From Platanthera guangdongensis (taxonomy: Eukaryota > Streptophyta > Magnoliopsida > Asparagales > Orchidaceae), in NCBI GenBank assembly GCA_039583875.1, contig CM077162.1, positions 58,245,675-58,309,674 of the forward strand: 64,000 bases of DNA, given 5' to 3'. Position 1 is the stretch's first letter. The number at the start of each line of letters is the position of its first letter. The notes beneath the pieces are model-generated. The model made no database searches, was not told the origin of the DNA, and saw nothing but the letters and a program-made list of their open reading frames with translations. The translations under genes and the position numbers were made by a program. Below, one piece after another: positions 45,104-56,965 of this stretch.

Positions 45104-45535
45104 AACGTGTTTGTAGTATTTGGATAGTCACCTGTTGTATTTCGAGTTTTTGATATTTTGATGTCTACAAGTATTTTGGTGTATTTGGAGTTCATGTATA
45201 TGTTTGAACTGGTCCTCACGATCACAACTAGCACCGAAAGTTAATTATAAAATAATTTAGGATTTTCGAATAATTATTTTCATCATTTAGAAATATATAT
45301 ACATACATTACAAAAATAAATTAAATTTTTTTTTTTGGTTTTTTAAAAATAAATTATATTTACAAAACACCACCACAGTTTTGTTAAACGGTTCTATGTT
45401 TTGAATAGCTCTGCAAACACAGACTATCCAACAACTCTATATTTCCAGCAACCAGTTTCCAACAACTCTATTTACAAACCTGCATTTACAACAGCTTCTT
45501 ATACAACCGCAACCGCTCTACCAAATGAGCCCTAA

Positions 45536-46740
45536 GAATTAACAATTATTGAAATGTCATTCCTGGCATGAGGGCTCCCTAGAGAGTAAGTGAATTATAT
45601 AGAGTGTCGGCTTCAGAAACTCCTCATTATAATTGGCTTGTCCGTAGTCTTAAAAAGTCAATTATTGATTGAACGTATTGTTGTGATTGTTTGAGGATTC
45701 AACACCAACAATATTGCCATAGTGAAAAGCGGTGTGATGTTTGAGAACATATTGTTCTTTTTCAATGAATGAGAGTTACATTTCTCTCTAATTAGATCAG
45801 TAGTTAATGACTTTATTCTTCGAGCATGATCATTCTTTCTCGATCGAGGTCTCACAAGTCATCATTGTTCTTTTATTCGACGATTCAAGCTTGAACGTTT
45901 AGTAGGCTATCTTTTATGTTGACCTACCCTCATTGATTATGAAGAAATTATCGGGTGGATATATTCTCTTTTTAACTAGTCGATTAACAGTATAAACTAG
46001 ACTCAACACACACACACACACAAGCTAGGGAACCCCTATATAGAGAGAAAGTGCACAAGCTAGGGAGCCCCTGTATAGTTGTGAGAGTAACTTCCTCCGC
46101 GTTCCCTTATTCTCAAGCACACAAGCTTCACACATCGACATTCTAGTCTCTTGTTGTCCCACATAATGTAATAGGAAATATCACCGAGTGCATAATGGAA
46201 ACTCATATCAATATAAAAATAGCACTATACTGCCTTCATGTTCGTATTACACACATCCATCAAATAATTCAATACATTTAATATTTAACATGGAAGATGT
46301 AACATCCCAAAATTCTTATCTGACCAATTGAAGCACATAAGGGACCTAGCGAGTTCAATTGACCTTTTTTGATGAACTTATTTATGACCAGTGAGACCTT
46401 GTTGGCATGGTAACCCGATTATAATTTGTTTACATCCAACCTTAAGATGCAGTGACATAAACAAATTTTTAAGTAAAAGAATTCAGAACCTCCTCGATAT
46501 AATTGGCTTGTCCATAGTTTACATCCAACCAAAAAAATATATCCATGCTCCCTTGCCAGAGCATGGATTCCTCATCCCTCGCCAGAGCATGGCTCTATCG
46601 TCCCTCGCTAGAGCATCTCTCCGTCGCCGCTCGCCGGAGCAAGGATTCACTGTCCCTCGCTCAACTTTGCCGGAGCAAGGCTCCGACGTCCCTCCACACT
46701 GTCAAAAAAGTTTTGTCGGAAATGAGTTATGACATACGAT
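45536..46740. other. AT-rich non-coding DNA right of the Harbinger end
   Basis: No protein motif. Two similar phrases with TATAATTGGCTTGTCC (about 45630 and 46498) and a duplicated CACAAGCTAGGGA (about 46019 and 46054) indicate old local duplications. About 46545-46700 holds loose repeats of TCGCCAGAGCATGG and CGCCGGAGCAAGG. No element termini were found. Confidence 0.45.
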
Positions 46741-46752
46741 GAGAACTCCCGT

Positions 46753-47591
46753 GTTGGAATGGAGCTCCAAACTCTGATCAGAAAGCACCAACGACAACAA
46801 AACTTTATCATATTAAATCATTTTACAAAAGAAATGGCGCTGCGGTTTTCGCTCTAATAAAATTGATCTATGTGCGAAACAAACAGACTGTAAATCTTTT
46901 GAAACTTTTTTGTGAGTGTATAACCCATAATTCATCGAGATCAAAAGCACCCAAGAATACAACTATTCACAGACCATTGGGCGAGCAGAGGCGAGCTTGT
47001 GCGAGCAGAGGCGAGCTTGGGCGAGCAGAGGCGAGCTTGGGCGAGCAGAGACGAGCTTGGGCGAGCAGAGGCGAGCTTGGGCGAGCAGAGGCGAGCTTGA
47101 GCGAGCAGAGGCGAGCTTGGGCGAGCAGAGGCGAGCTTGGGCGAGCAGAGGCGAGCTTGGGCGAGCAGATGCGAGCTTGAGAGAGCAGAGGCGAGTTTGG
47201 TCGAGTACCTCGCGAGTATATTCGAGTACATCCATGCAACTCGCTAGCAGAGGCTGGATACTCTTCTATACCCCCCATGTTTTCTCTATAAATAGACCCC
47301 CAAGGGTGCTAGAAGAGGATTTTTGGAAGAGGTTGAGGTCCCCCTAAGTGGATACTCGCCAAGTTCATGTTTGCCCAGTACCTCACCCAGCCTTTTGGTT
47401 GCGGAGGATAAGTTTCTCCCAAACTTTCGGGTACGTGGTGGGACCTCCCTGCTGGAGCACTTGGGGTGTGCTTATAGATAGTTTTCTCTCTCCCGCGACA
47501 GCCATTTGAATTGTGGAGTCGGACTGCAGAGTCAGTAACCTTATGATGCCTAGATCCGAATTTTGGAGTAGGGATTTTCCTGGCTTCAACA
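46753..47591 (+). repeat. orphan LTR-like unit (boundaries tentative)
   Basis: A possible TGTTGGAATGG start (46753), a 20-bp array, a TATAAATAG box (47287), and an end TTCAACA (47591) followed by a PBS-like TTTGGTGCGGTGAGC. The phrase GTGGTGGGACCTCC near 47430 is close to one in the solo LTR at 5708-7587. No partner LTR was found, and the left end is a guess. Confidence 0.4.
46981..47200. repeat. 20-bp minisatellite, 11 units
   Basis: Unit GCGAGCAGAGGCGAGCTTGG repeated from 46981 to 47200 with few changes. It lies just upstream of a TATAAATAG box at 47287-47295. The Arg/Glu/Ala-rich ORFs on both strands are shadows. Confidence 0.95.
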
Positions 47592-49295
47592 CTTTGGTGC
47601 GGTGAGCGTGGATCGTAGCTGAGGAATAATTTTTTTGTGAGAATACTTCATAACTTAAGATGGCGAGCTAAAGACCAAAGACAACAACTTGCGAGCATTC
47701 AGCAAGGTGAGCGAGTTCTCGGCAAGGTGGGCGAATTTCCTGGTTACTCCCCCATAGGAGACTTCACGATAGCGACTTACAAGTTTGGCGGCTTCGTGAG
47801 GCGAGCTTCCCTGTTACTCTCTCATAAGCGAGTTCTAGATTGCAACCTCCTTAGGCGGGCTCCAGATGACGACTCCAGTTCACAAGTATATGCAGGTTGG
47901 CGAGTTCCCTTGTTGCTCTCCTATAGGCGAGTTCCATATGGCAACAACCCTAAGCTAGAATATGTAGAAGAGTTCATGGAGGCGAGTTGCAGAGGGAGAT
48001 ATACCGGCGAGTAAATGTCGGATTTGCGACTTTGAAGTGACGAGCTTCCTTCGTACTCGTCTATGGGCAAGTATAGACAGGAGAGGCGAGTATCATTGTT
48101 ACTTGCCCATATACGAGTTGAAGAGAGCAAGTATCTTTTTACTCGCCCATAGCCGAGTTCTGCGGGTGACTTACTCACAAGACCGGGATAACTCAGAATT
48201 TGGGCGAGTTGGGAGTGGAAAATGAAAAATTTAACCCCCGAAAACTCTGCGTAGGGATTCTAATGTCAGAATTGACACTTACCCTCTGCCTAGTTCATCT
48301 CCTTTTTCAATAGTGATGCTTTTCAAACATGTTCATACGTACGAGTGCTTTGGTAAAGCTCGTGAGAACTTTTTGTATGACTGACAAACAGGGGGAATCA
48401 CGACGAGTTCACCACCAGGAACAAACTTACGAGATGCTCTGCGAGCTCCTACTTGCGATGATCTCCTCCGACAACCGACATTCTATGAGACGGCTTACTC
48501 ATGACATCTTCGAGCTAGTATTCTACGAGATCCTACTTGTGATGCCCTTCATGCTTACTAAGTGCTCTTTTTTATTCCGCGAGTTCCATACTCACGAGGT
48601 CATCTCTTCAATAGCTATGATGCTTTCCTTTAATTCAGCGAGTTCCATACTCGCGAGGTGATCTCTTCAACAAATAGGGTGCTCTCATTTAATTCCACAA
48701 GTTCCATATTCGTGAGTTCATCTCTTCAATAACTATGGTGCTCACCTTTAATTCCGCGAGTTCTATACTTGCGAGATCACTGCTTCAGTAACTATAGTGT
48801 TCGCTTCAATTCTGCGAGTTTAAACGTGTGAGGCTATCGCTTCAGCAACCAGGCCATTATGTTATTCATTTCATCTCTTCAAACACCTAAAGTTATGATA
48901 ACCTGAAAGGGTTCTACCCATAGGATGGAATAGTACGCGTGTTCACACTTATACATTGATGATATTTCTCTGACACCCTGAAATATGGGGCTTTAGCTTC
49001 TCTTCTTGAAAGTGTATCAAGCAAGTATAGTAGGCAAAAAAGCGATCTCCATGATCGGTTTGGGAAACCTGCATTCTACCCGATTCTCCTAAAAAACTTG
49101 GGGGGGACGATGGGATGATGTGTCAGGAACTTGTAAGACCGAGCCCCTGTATTGATGACCGAGATCAGCTCCCCCCTTATATTTTGGTCTAGCTACCCTC
49201 GATTGCATCTCTCCTCTGATTGGAGGAACTATTAGGAATAGGTCTGGACGCAAACCTCCTGAACTCGATGAAGGATCAACTTCACAAAGTGATAC
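47592..49295 (+). other. non-coding internal region after the orphan LTR-like unit
   Basis: Many GCGAGTTCC, CGCGAG and ATCTCTTCAA words recur from 47640 to 48850 without a fixed period. A polypurine-like AAACTTGGGGGGGAC lies near 49096. No gag or pol motif is seen. It is consistent with a gene-less LTR element truncated by gypsy-D, but this is inference. Confidence 0.35.
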
Positions 49296-51597
49296 TGTAA
49301 CACCCCCTATCCGTCGTATAGCATATAGCAGTAGGTTCGGCCGGGGCCCGACGTCATATACTACAGACAGACCGGGTGGTTACTCATGGAAACCATCAAA
49401 CCAATCATAGCGTCCTACACAGAACATTCTAGCGGAAGCAGTTTATAAAAGTTGCAATAAAGAACCCAACACTAAAGCATGAATGTCCACTAATACCAAA
49501 ACAGGAATGTTGTACATACACAAGTACAGGCCTTAAGGCCTTACAAAATTGTTCACTTCATATTACATGTTTTACCAACCACGGCACGCAGGCCGGTCAT
49601 ACATGAATAAAAACAGTAAAAACTCCAATTAGGCCTTCGAGGGCCAGCTTCGCATTTTGGGCTTTAGCCAGCTATTGACCGCTTGGTCCAGCAGCACCTG
49701 CAAGCAACAAACCACCGCACAGTGGCAAAACAAGGCAACGGTCAGCAATGCTGACCAAATTATAACGATCCCGCCCCCGGCTCGGGGCGGGGATGCTCCT
49801 TCCCTGCATTTCATTAGCATAAGCGAGCAATATATCAATATTCATTTCATCACAGACGTTGGCTCGCACGGCCACACGCCCCGTGCTCTCAGGGCACATT
49901 CTCGGTGAACCGGTCGATGTCACGTCAATTAAAGCAATAAACATTCCGGACTCACCACCCCCACTTTGACGGCCAAACCTATGAGCATTTTGTCTTCTTG
50001 GCCTGGGTCACGATAATTTAAGCTATAGACCGCTGAAGACCCTAATCTATGCCAACGGCAAGTGTCACGTACCCTTAGGTCTCTTTAACCGAACGACATA
50101 GAACGGGTACGGTTCCATCTAACCTGTGCTCACATCGCAACGACAATTTAAGCCATTTGAGCGGGTCAAACTTCTACCGAGTCCCATTTCCATCACAATT
50201 CACATAACCCGGTTATGTTCAAGTTGGCTCTCAGGCCACCAAGTTGGCAAGATCACGCATCTGCCCAATTTTCCGGGTGCACCTTTGGGTTAATCCCCAA
50301 GGCTCCCTGTTGCAATCTACCGTGTAGAAAACCCGAAAAACAACCAATAGCACGGAGTCTTCTCCGACATTATGCAATGCAACATCACCGATCCAGACCA
50401 ACATGTCCGGATAGGCTTCACACATCATGCCTATTTCTGTTCTTGCTTACGGACTCTAAACAACGGGGACTTCACATATCTACCCGAAGTAACGCCTCCA
50501 ACTCACCGCAAACTCGCGAGAGCGGGCTTCCTATGCAAAGAAGGAGAGCTACTCATGCTCAAGAAGAGAATCGTTACCCTTGCGTTCTTCTTTGGTGCCA
50601 TGGAAAAGTAAGCGGATGAAAAGCACCGCACTAGCTTTGCCTCCGTAGATCCGGAGTCGGCTCGCGATTTGGAGCTTCGAAGCTCCTCCAATGGCCGGAT
50701 CTAGCTTCTTCTTCCTTCCTTGGCTCTCCTCTCTCTCTAAGATTTAGAAAGATAACAACTCATGAAAAGTGAGGGTTTCTAAGGTCCAATCCCGGGTATA
50801 TCCCATCAGGAACAACCCCCAGCCGTTGGATCATCAATTAAAGAAACGAACGGCTTTGATTCGGGACTGAAATGTCCAATCTGGACTGCACACGACCTGA
50901 CACACGCCCGTGTCCAGGGCCGTATGCCTCATTCGCCGTCAAAATCGACTCGCCTGGAACAACACACGGGCATCGAACACGCCTGTGTTCGACCTGACAC
51001 GCCCGTGTTCCACCTGACACGCCCGTGTGGCCGGCCGTGTACCCCCATCGATTTATCCCGAAAACAACTCGAGAACTGCACGGGTTCTAGGACACGCCCG
51101 TGTCCTTGCCCGTGTCTACCTCAACACGCCTGGGCTCCAGGCCGTGTACACGGTCTCGACAGTCGACACTTCGTCGAGCGAAGATCGTCGACCTGACTAC
51201 ACGGCCTTGGACACGCCCGTATCCTAGGCCGTGTGCCTTGTCTCGACACATCGTCGAGCAAAGTTCGTCGACTCCCGGGACGAGTGTCGATAGGGGTCGA
51301 CACGCCCGTGTCGCAGGCCGTATGCCATGTCTCGACACTTCGTCGAGCGCAGAGTGTCGACTTCGCTGGCTGAGTGTCGACACTGGTCGATACGCCCTGC
51401 GACACGCCCGTGTCGCAGGCCGTGTGCCCAGTCTCGACACAATGTCGAGAGCAAAATGTCGACTTCGCCGGCTGTGTGTCAACACAGGCCTGACACGCCC
51501 TGGGACACGCCCGTGTCCCAGGCCGTGTGCCTCCTGGCAGAACCCAAAACTTGCCCAAAACGTCCCCCGTCGCTCTTTTGAGTTTCGGGGCGTTACA
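49296..51597 (-). repeat. gypsy-D 3' LTR (2,302 bp)
   Basis: A polypurine tract (TTTTAAGAGGGGGAGAG, 51616-51600) precedes the LTR start at 51597. From about 51535 to 50890 the early U3 has many ACACGCCCGTGT-type words and GGCCGTGT. Three or four hairpin-rich repeats with TCTCGACA and GTCGAC also lie there. The ACACGCCCGTGT theme is familiar from Tekay/Del LTRs of many plants. The large ORFs at 51100-51708 (plus) and 51087-51558 (minus) are shadows. Confidence 0.88.
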
Positions 51598-54547
51598 ACT
51601 CTCCCCCTCTTAAAAGAATTTCGCCCACGAAATTATATAAAGGAAAGACATGTACCAAACCAAAATTTATACCTGAGCGGAACAACTCCGGATACTCGTC
51701 AAGCATAGTCTGCTCTCGCTCCCAAGAGAGCTCCTCACGACCGCAATTGTCCCACCGGACCTTGACCATCCTGATCTCTTTATTGCGTAGCTGCTTGACC
51801 TCCGAGTCCTCGATCCGCACGGGCTTGACTTGTGTCGTCAACCCACTATCCACCGGCAATTGATCAACCGCGATCACTTGCAAAGGCTCTTGCACCGCCT
51901 TCCGAAGCACCGAAATATGGAATACATCATGTAATCCACCAAGCTCCACTAAAAGCTTCAGCCGATAGGCCGCTTCACCAACTCGCTCCAGAACCTCAAA
52001 TGTCCCAAGGTACCTCAGTCTTAGATTTTTCAATCGCCGCACCCGCGAGACACCCTTGAACGGCTTGATTTTTAAGTACACATAGTCGCCCACAGCGAAC
52101 TCCACGTTCCTGTGCTTGGCATTATAGTACTTCGCTTGCCGGTCCTGAGCGATAAGCAACCTCTCCCGAATGGTTCTCACCAAAGAAGTAGCATTCTCCA
52201 CTTCTAATCACTTATACAACTTTGGCTCACCCGTTTCTAACCAAGACAACGGCGTGCGACATTTTCTACCATATAGGGCCTCGAAAGGCGCCATCTGAAT
52301 ACTCGCTTGGTAGCTATTGTTGTATGCGAACTCCACCAAATAAAGGTGGTCTTCCTATTGCTTCCCAAAATCCAAGACACACATGCAGAGCATGTCTTCC
52401 ATGGTTCTATTGACCCTCTCGGTCTGCCCATCCGTTTGCGGATGGAAGGCTGTGCTGAATTTCAACTTTGTACCCAACATTTACTGCATAAGCCTCCAAT
52501 CATTTGACGTGAACCGCCCATCTCGGTCACTCACGATGCTGCGGGGCACACCGTGAAGCCGTACAATGTTATCCACATAAAGTTTTGCCAACTTCTCCAC
52601 CGGATCATCCTTCCTATGCGGAATGAAATGCGACACCTTCGTTAACCGATCCACGACCACCCAAATGGCGTCGTTCCCCTTTTGCGACCTTGGCAAACCG
52701 TGCACAAAGTTCATAGAGATGTCGTCAAATTTCCACTCCGGAGTAGGCAAGGACTTCAGAAATCCTCCCTGCTTTTGGCACTCCGCCTTCACCAAGGCGC
52801 AAGTTTGGCACTTCTCCACGTAGAGCGCCACATCTTTCTTCAAACCCGGCCACCAAAACAGTTTCTTGACATCACGGTACATCTTCGTGCTCCCCGGGTG
52901 AATCGAGTACTTGGTATGGTGTGCCTCATACAACAATTCCACCCGCAAATTACCCACACTTGGGACGCACAGACGACCGTCTTTCCAAAGCAATCTGTCC
53001 TCCACAACGAATTGGGAATTTGACCCATCCAGAGCCCCTACCATGAGCTGCTTCATATGGACATCCATATCCAAAGCCTGCTGAATCCGATCAGCCAGGT
53101 CATATTGGACTTCAGTCCAATTCAGAACTGCTTAAGAACTTGATTGCCTATCCACACAAACAATCTCCAACGCCTCCAACTCCCGCACCAACCGCTCATC
53201 ATGCACCGATAGCCAATTGGCTTGAGCTGGGGCCCGGCGACTCAACGCATCCGCAACCGCATTCCCTTTACCAGGTACGTAGTGGATCTTGAATGTATAG
53301 TCCCCCAGGAACTCCATCCATCTACGCTGCCGCATATTCAGATCCTTCTGATCAATCAGATACTTCAGGCTCTTGTGATCGGTGTAGATATCATTCTTCA
53401 CACCGTACAAATAGTGTCTCCACAGCTTCAAGGCAAAAATCACGGCCTCTAACTCCAATTCATGGACCGGATAGTTACTTTCATGCACTTTTAGCTGTCT
53501 CGAGCCATAAGCTATTACACTTTCGTGTTGCAGTAGCATGCAACCCAAACCGCTGCCCGAAGCATCACTGTAAATCTCATAGCCTTCGGTCCCACATGAC
53601 GAACTCAGCACAGGCGTCGTGGTCAACCGACACTTAAACTCCTCAAAAGCTCGCGCGCACTCCGGCGTCCAAACGAACTTATGCTCCTTCCTCGTCAAAG
53701 TAGTGAGAGGTAACGCTATCCGCGAGAAGTTCTCTATGAAGCGCCTATAATAGCCGGCAAGCCCCAGAAAGCTCCGGACTTCCGCTACCGTAGCAAGCTC
53801 ATGCCACTCCCGTATCGCAACAATCTTCGCCGGATCCACAGCAATACCCTCTCCACTCACTATATGACCGAGGAACGCCATTGAGGATAACCAAAACTCA
53901 CACTTCGAGAACTTGGCATACAGTTGATTCCTCCTTAGCGTCTCCAAAACCAAATGAAGATGCTTGAAGTGATCTTCCTCACTTTGCGAGTACACCAAAA
54001 TATCGTCGATGAAGACGATCACAAAATGATCGAAGTACTCTCCGAAAGTCCTGTTCATCAAATCCATGAACACTGACGTCGCATTAGTCAGCCCAAACGG
54101 CATGACCGTAAACTCAAAATGCCCGTATCTCGTACTAAACGCTGTCTTCGGGATATCACTCTCCCTTTTTCGCAGCTGATAGTACCTAACCTTGAGATCC
54201 AACTTCGAGTACAACGTCGACCCGACTAACTGATCAAAAAGATCATCAATCCGGGGGATCGGGTACTTGTTCTTCTCAGTCAACTTGTTGAGCTCTCGAT
54301 AATCAATACACAGCCTCAAGCTTCCGTCCTTCTTCTTAACAAAGAGGACCGGCGCGCTCCAAGGCGAAGAACTTGGGCGCACATACCCTTGCTCCAACAA
54401 CTCTTGCAGTTGAACCTTCAGCTCCGTCATTTCCTTAGGCGCTAGCCGATAAGGAGATCGTGACACAGGCTTTGCACCTGGCACTAGCTCAATCGTAAAA
54501 TCTATCTCCCGCTGAAGCGGGGCTCTAGGAAGATCTGCGGGGAACAC
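51593..54547 (-). pseudogene. gypsy-D pol: RT, RNase H, integrase, chromodomain-like tail; four in-frame stops
   Basis: A single frame from 54547 to 51593 is broken by TAA 53132-53134, TAA 52481-52483, TAG near 52360 and TGA near 52206, with no frameshift seen. [22 protein letters not shown], and an intact FIDDILVYS near 54005. RNase [12 protein letters not shown] and [20 protein letters not shown]. Integrase: HHTKYSIHPGSTKMY, CQTC, then [12 protein letters not shown] keeping the catalytic Glu. The tail has YLGTFEVLERVGEAAYRL and the chromodomain-like VKVRWDN then LSWERE. The upstream part is cut off by copia-D. It is better preserved than gypsy-B. Confidence 0.88.
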
Positions 54548-54549
54548 AT

Positions 54550-56666
54550 TGAAAGATATGGTACCTAAACACCTAGAGGGGGGGTGAATAGGTGACCTAA
54601 TCCTTTTCTAACTTTACTGGCAGCAAACAGTTTATTATCACAGATTTTTAACTTTTGCACAGCAATCACAAAGTATTCACAGCATACACAGCACAATCAC
54701 AGCACAACACAGTGGTTTATAGTTGTTCCCCAAGATATGGGTACATCCACTTCCCCCTTCGCCTATCTAGCAGTGTACTAGATTCGGCCAAACTCCTCCA
54801 CTGTCTCAGAACCCAAATTGGTTCCTACACCTCAGGCTCAAAGCCTTACAACTCAGCTTTATCCCAAAGCCTACACTCAGCCAATCAAGGCCTACACTCA
54901 GCCAACCAAGGCCTATACTCAGCCAACAAGGCCTACACTCAGAGATCTCTATCTCCTACTCTCAGGCTAACAAGCCCTACCCTCAGTCTTTATAAATACA
55001 GGCTTACAAATCACTCAGATTCAAAGGATCCTACAAGTTAAAAATGTTTTACAAATAATAACTCTACAACTCAGAAATAAAAGAGGGGAGTTGAGAGTTT
55101 CTTGATGAGTTCTTGGAAGAACTCAGCTGGATTCACTCTGACTTACCTTTCTTCAAAGCTTCTTGAGTAGAACTGAATAAGACTGAATCCTCCTGCAGTA
55201 GTTCCTTGACCTCTGCTACTTAAGATCCAGAATTGAATCTGAATCCTTCTTCTCAGCCTAGTTCCAGAGGCTGATTTCTTGGAAGGAGCCCTCTCTCTCC
55301 AACTTCTTAGATCTGCACTTGGACTGCAAGATCTTCTTGTGTTGATACTCTTGGTACCACTTCAATAATTTGTTTTTCAACAAACTGAACTTTTGAACAA
55401 CAATCTGATCTAGTTGATCTTGAACCACAGTTTCTGTAAACTGTAGATGCCTATTTATATGCCTTCTTCATGGTAACCGGCTGGTCCGGTCCATAACTGA
55501 CTTCTGATATCTCTGACAGGTGCTGTAGACTGGCTGGAACGGCAGCTGTCAAGTCATCCAGTCATTTCTTGAAAATCTCTAACTGTCTGTAAGTGTCGAG
55601 ACTTTCTGTCTTTAAGTGTCGACACTTATAGTCCAAGTGTCGACACATGTTGTGTAAGTGTCGACACAAGTCTACAAGATGTCGACACATTTCCTTGTAT
55701 GTCTCGACACAGATTCTTCTGCATGTGTCGACACTGAAATTGAGTGTCGACACAAGTACTTGTTCTTCTAGCTTTTGCTGAATTCTTCTAAGTGTCGACA
55801 CATCTCCTTTGTGTCGACACAACTTCTTGTGTTGTATCTGTTAAGTGTCGACACTGCTTCTTGGTGTCGACACATAGTCTTCTATGTTGATTCTTGCTGA
55901 GTGTCGACACAGCTCCTTGTGTCGACACTTGATTCTTCTGTTGAGACTTCAGCTGAGTGTCGACACATTCCTTTAGTGTCGACACTTGTACTTAGAATAT
56001 TTTGGAAATAATTCTGTTCTTTGCTAAGTGTCGACACAGCTCCTTGTGTCGACACTTTCTTCAAGTGTTGAGTCTTCAGCTGTGTGTCGACACATTGTTC
56101 TGGGTGTCGACACATACTTCAAATGCTGACTCTTCTGTTGAGTGTCGACACATTGTGCTGGGTGTCGACACTTACTTCAAGTGCTGACTCTTCTGCTTAG
56201 TGTTGACACATTGTGTTGAGTGTCGACACTTGTACTTAGTCTCTGCAGACTTTTGCTGAGTGTCGACACAGCTCCAAGTGTCGACACTTTCTGGTGTAGA
56301 CACAGCTTCACTGGGTGTCGACACAGCTCCTTGTGTCGACACATTCTGTCTGCACTTTTCTTCACTGAGTGTCGACACAGCTCCAAGTGTCGACACTTTC
56401 TGTCTGGTGTCGACTCTGCATCCCAGGTGTCGACACAATGACTCCAAGTGTCGACACTGCTTGTCTGGGTGTCGACACAAGCTTTCTTGAGTGTCGACAC
56501 TTTCCCTCTGGGTGTCGACACATGGACTTAGAAACTTTTTGCTTCAGTCCAGTGATTACTTAACCTGCACAAGTAAACTCAACATACATCAAATACATTA
56601 TGATGTATATCATTGAGTTGGGTGAGGCTTCTTCAAATCAGGTACATTTGACCAATGTACCCAACA
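54550..56666 (-). repeat. copia-D 3' LTR (2,117 bp)
   Basis: Starts at 56666 after the tract AAATAGGGGGAGAT and ends at 54550. TATAAATA lies at 55459-55452. U3 upstream of it is filled by the GTGTCGACAC array. In U5, about 54880-54940 repeats CCTACACTCAGCCAA four times. Confidence 0.9.
55590..56525. repeat. GTGTCGACAC palindrome array in the copia-D LTR
   Basis: About 30 exact copies of the 10-bp palindrome, counted by eye, plus a few one-base variants, spaced irregularly by roughly 10-45 bp. The spacers share words such as AGCTCCTT and TTCTGCTGAG. Asp/Thr/Val-rich ORFs on the minus strand are shadows. Confidence 0.95.
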
Positions 56667-56965
56667 ATCTCCCCCTATTTGGAGAAGTCATAACCCTTAG
56701 TCAATGATATACACCATTCATAATTAAAAATTACAAAATGATGTAAAGCAGGTTATAATCAGCAGGGTAAACATAACATGTATTAAATCACACATGTATA
56801 CACATTCATCAGCACAGAACAAATAAGAAATAGATACATTCACAGAACAAACATGAAATATATGAATCATATATTGTTCTAATATTTGTCTTATACATTT
56901 TCAGAAGTTTACTAAATGTGTTACATCCAAAAGATTACAACATAAACTTCAAGAAATTTCTTAAT

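Larger units (their letters stand above)
32709..45532 (+). mobile_element. probable PIF/Harbinger transposon split by the Tat-type element
   Basis: The right end (ACCAAATGAGCCC, 45520-45532) is followed by TAA. The left candidate end (GGCTTTATTTGGT, 32709-32721) is preceded by TAA. These are imperfect inverted repeats (9 of the first 12 positions). Removing the LTR element at 33052-40882 leaves about 5 kb, a normal size, with a Myb/SANT-like gene and a DDE transposase in the right part. The right end and the two proteins are firm; pairing with the left end is inference. Confidence 0.45.

Noticed and set aside
46863..47347. ORFs of 90-116 codons in the Arg/Ala/Glu-rich repeat
   Set aside because: Shadows of the 20-bp minisatellite in all frames.
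51087..51708. ORFs of up to 202 codons on both strands
   Set aside because: They lie in the gypsy-D LTR and reflect GC-rich ACACGCCCGTGT and GTCGAC repeats; no protein motif.
55562..56563. CRISPR-like look of the GTGTCGACAC array
   Set aside because: Ten-base repeats with irregular, partly similar spacers inside an LTR of a plant genome; no cas genes or bacterial context.
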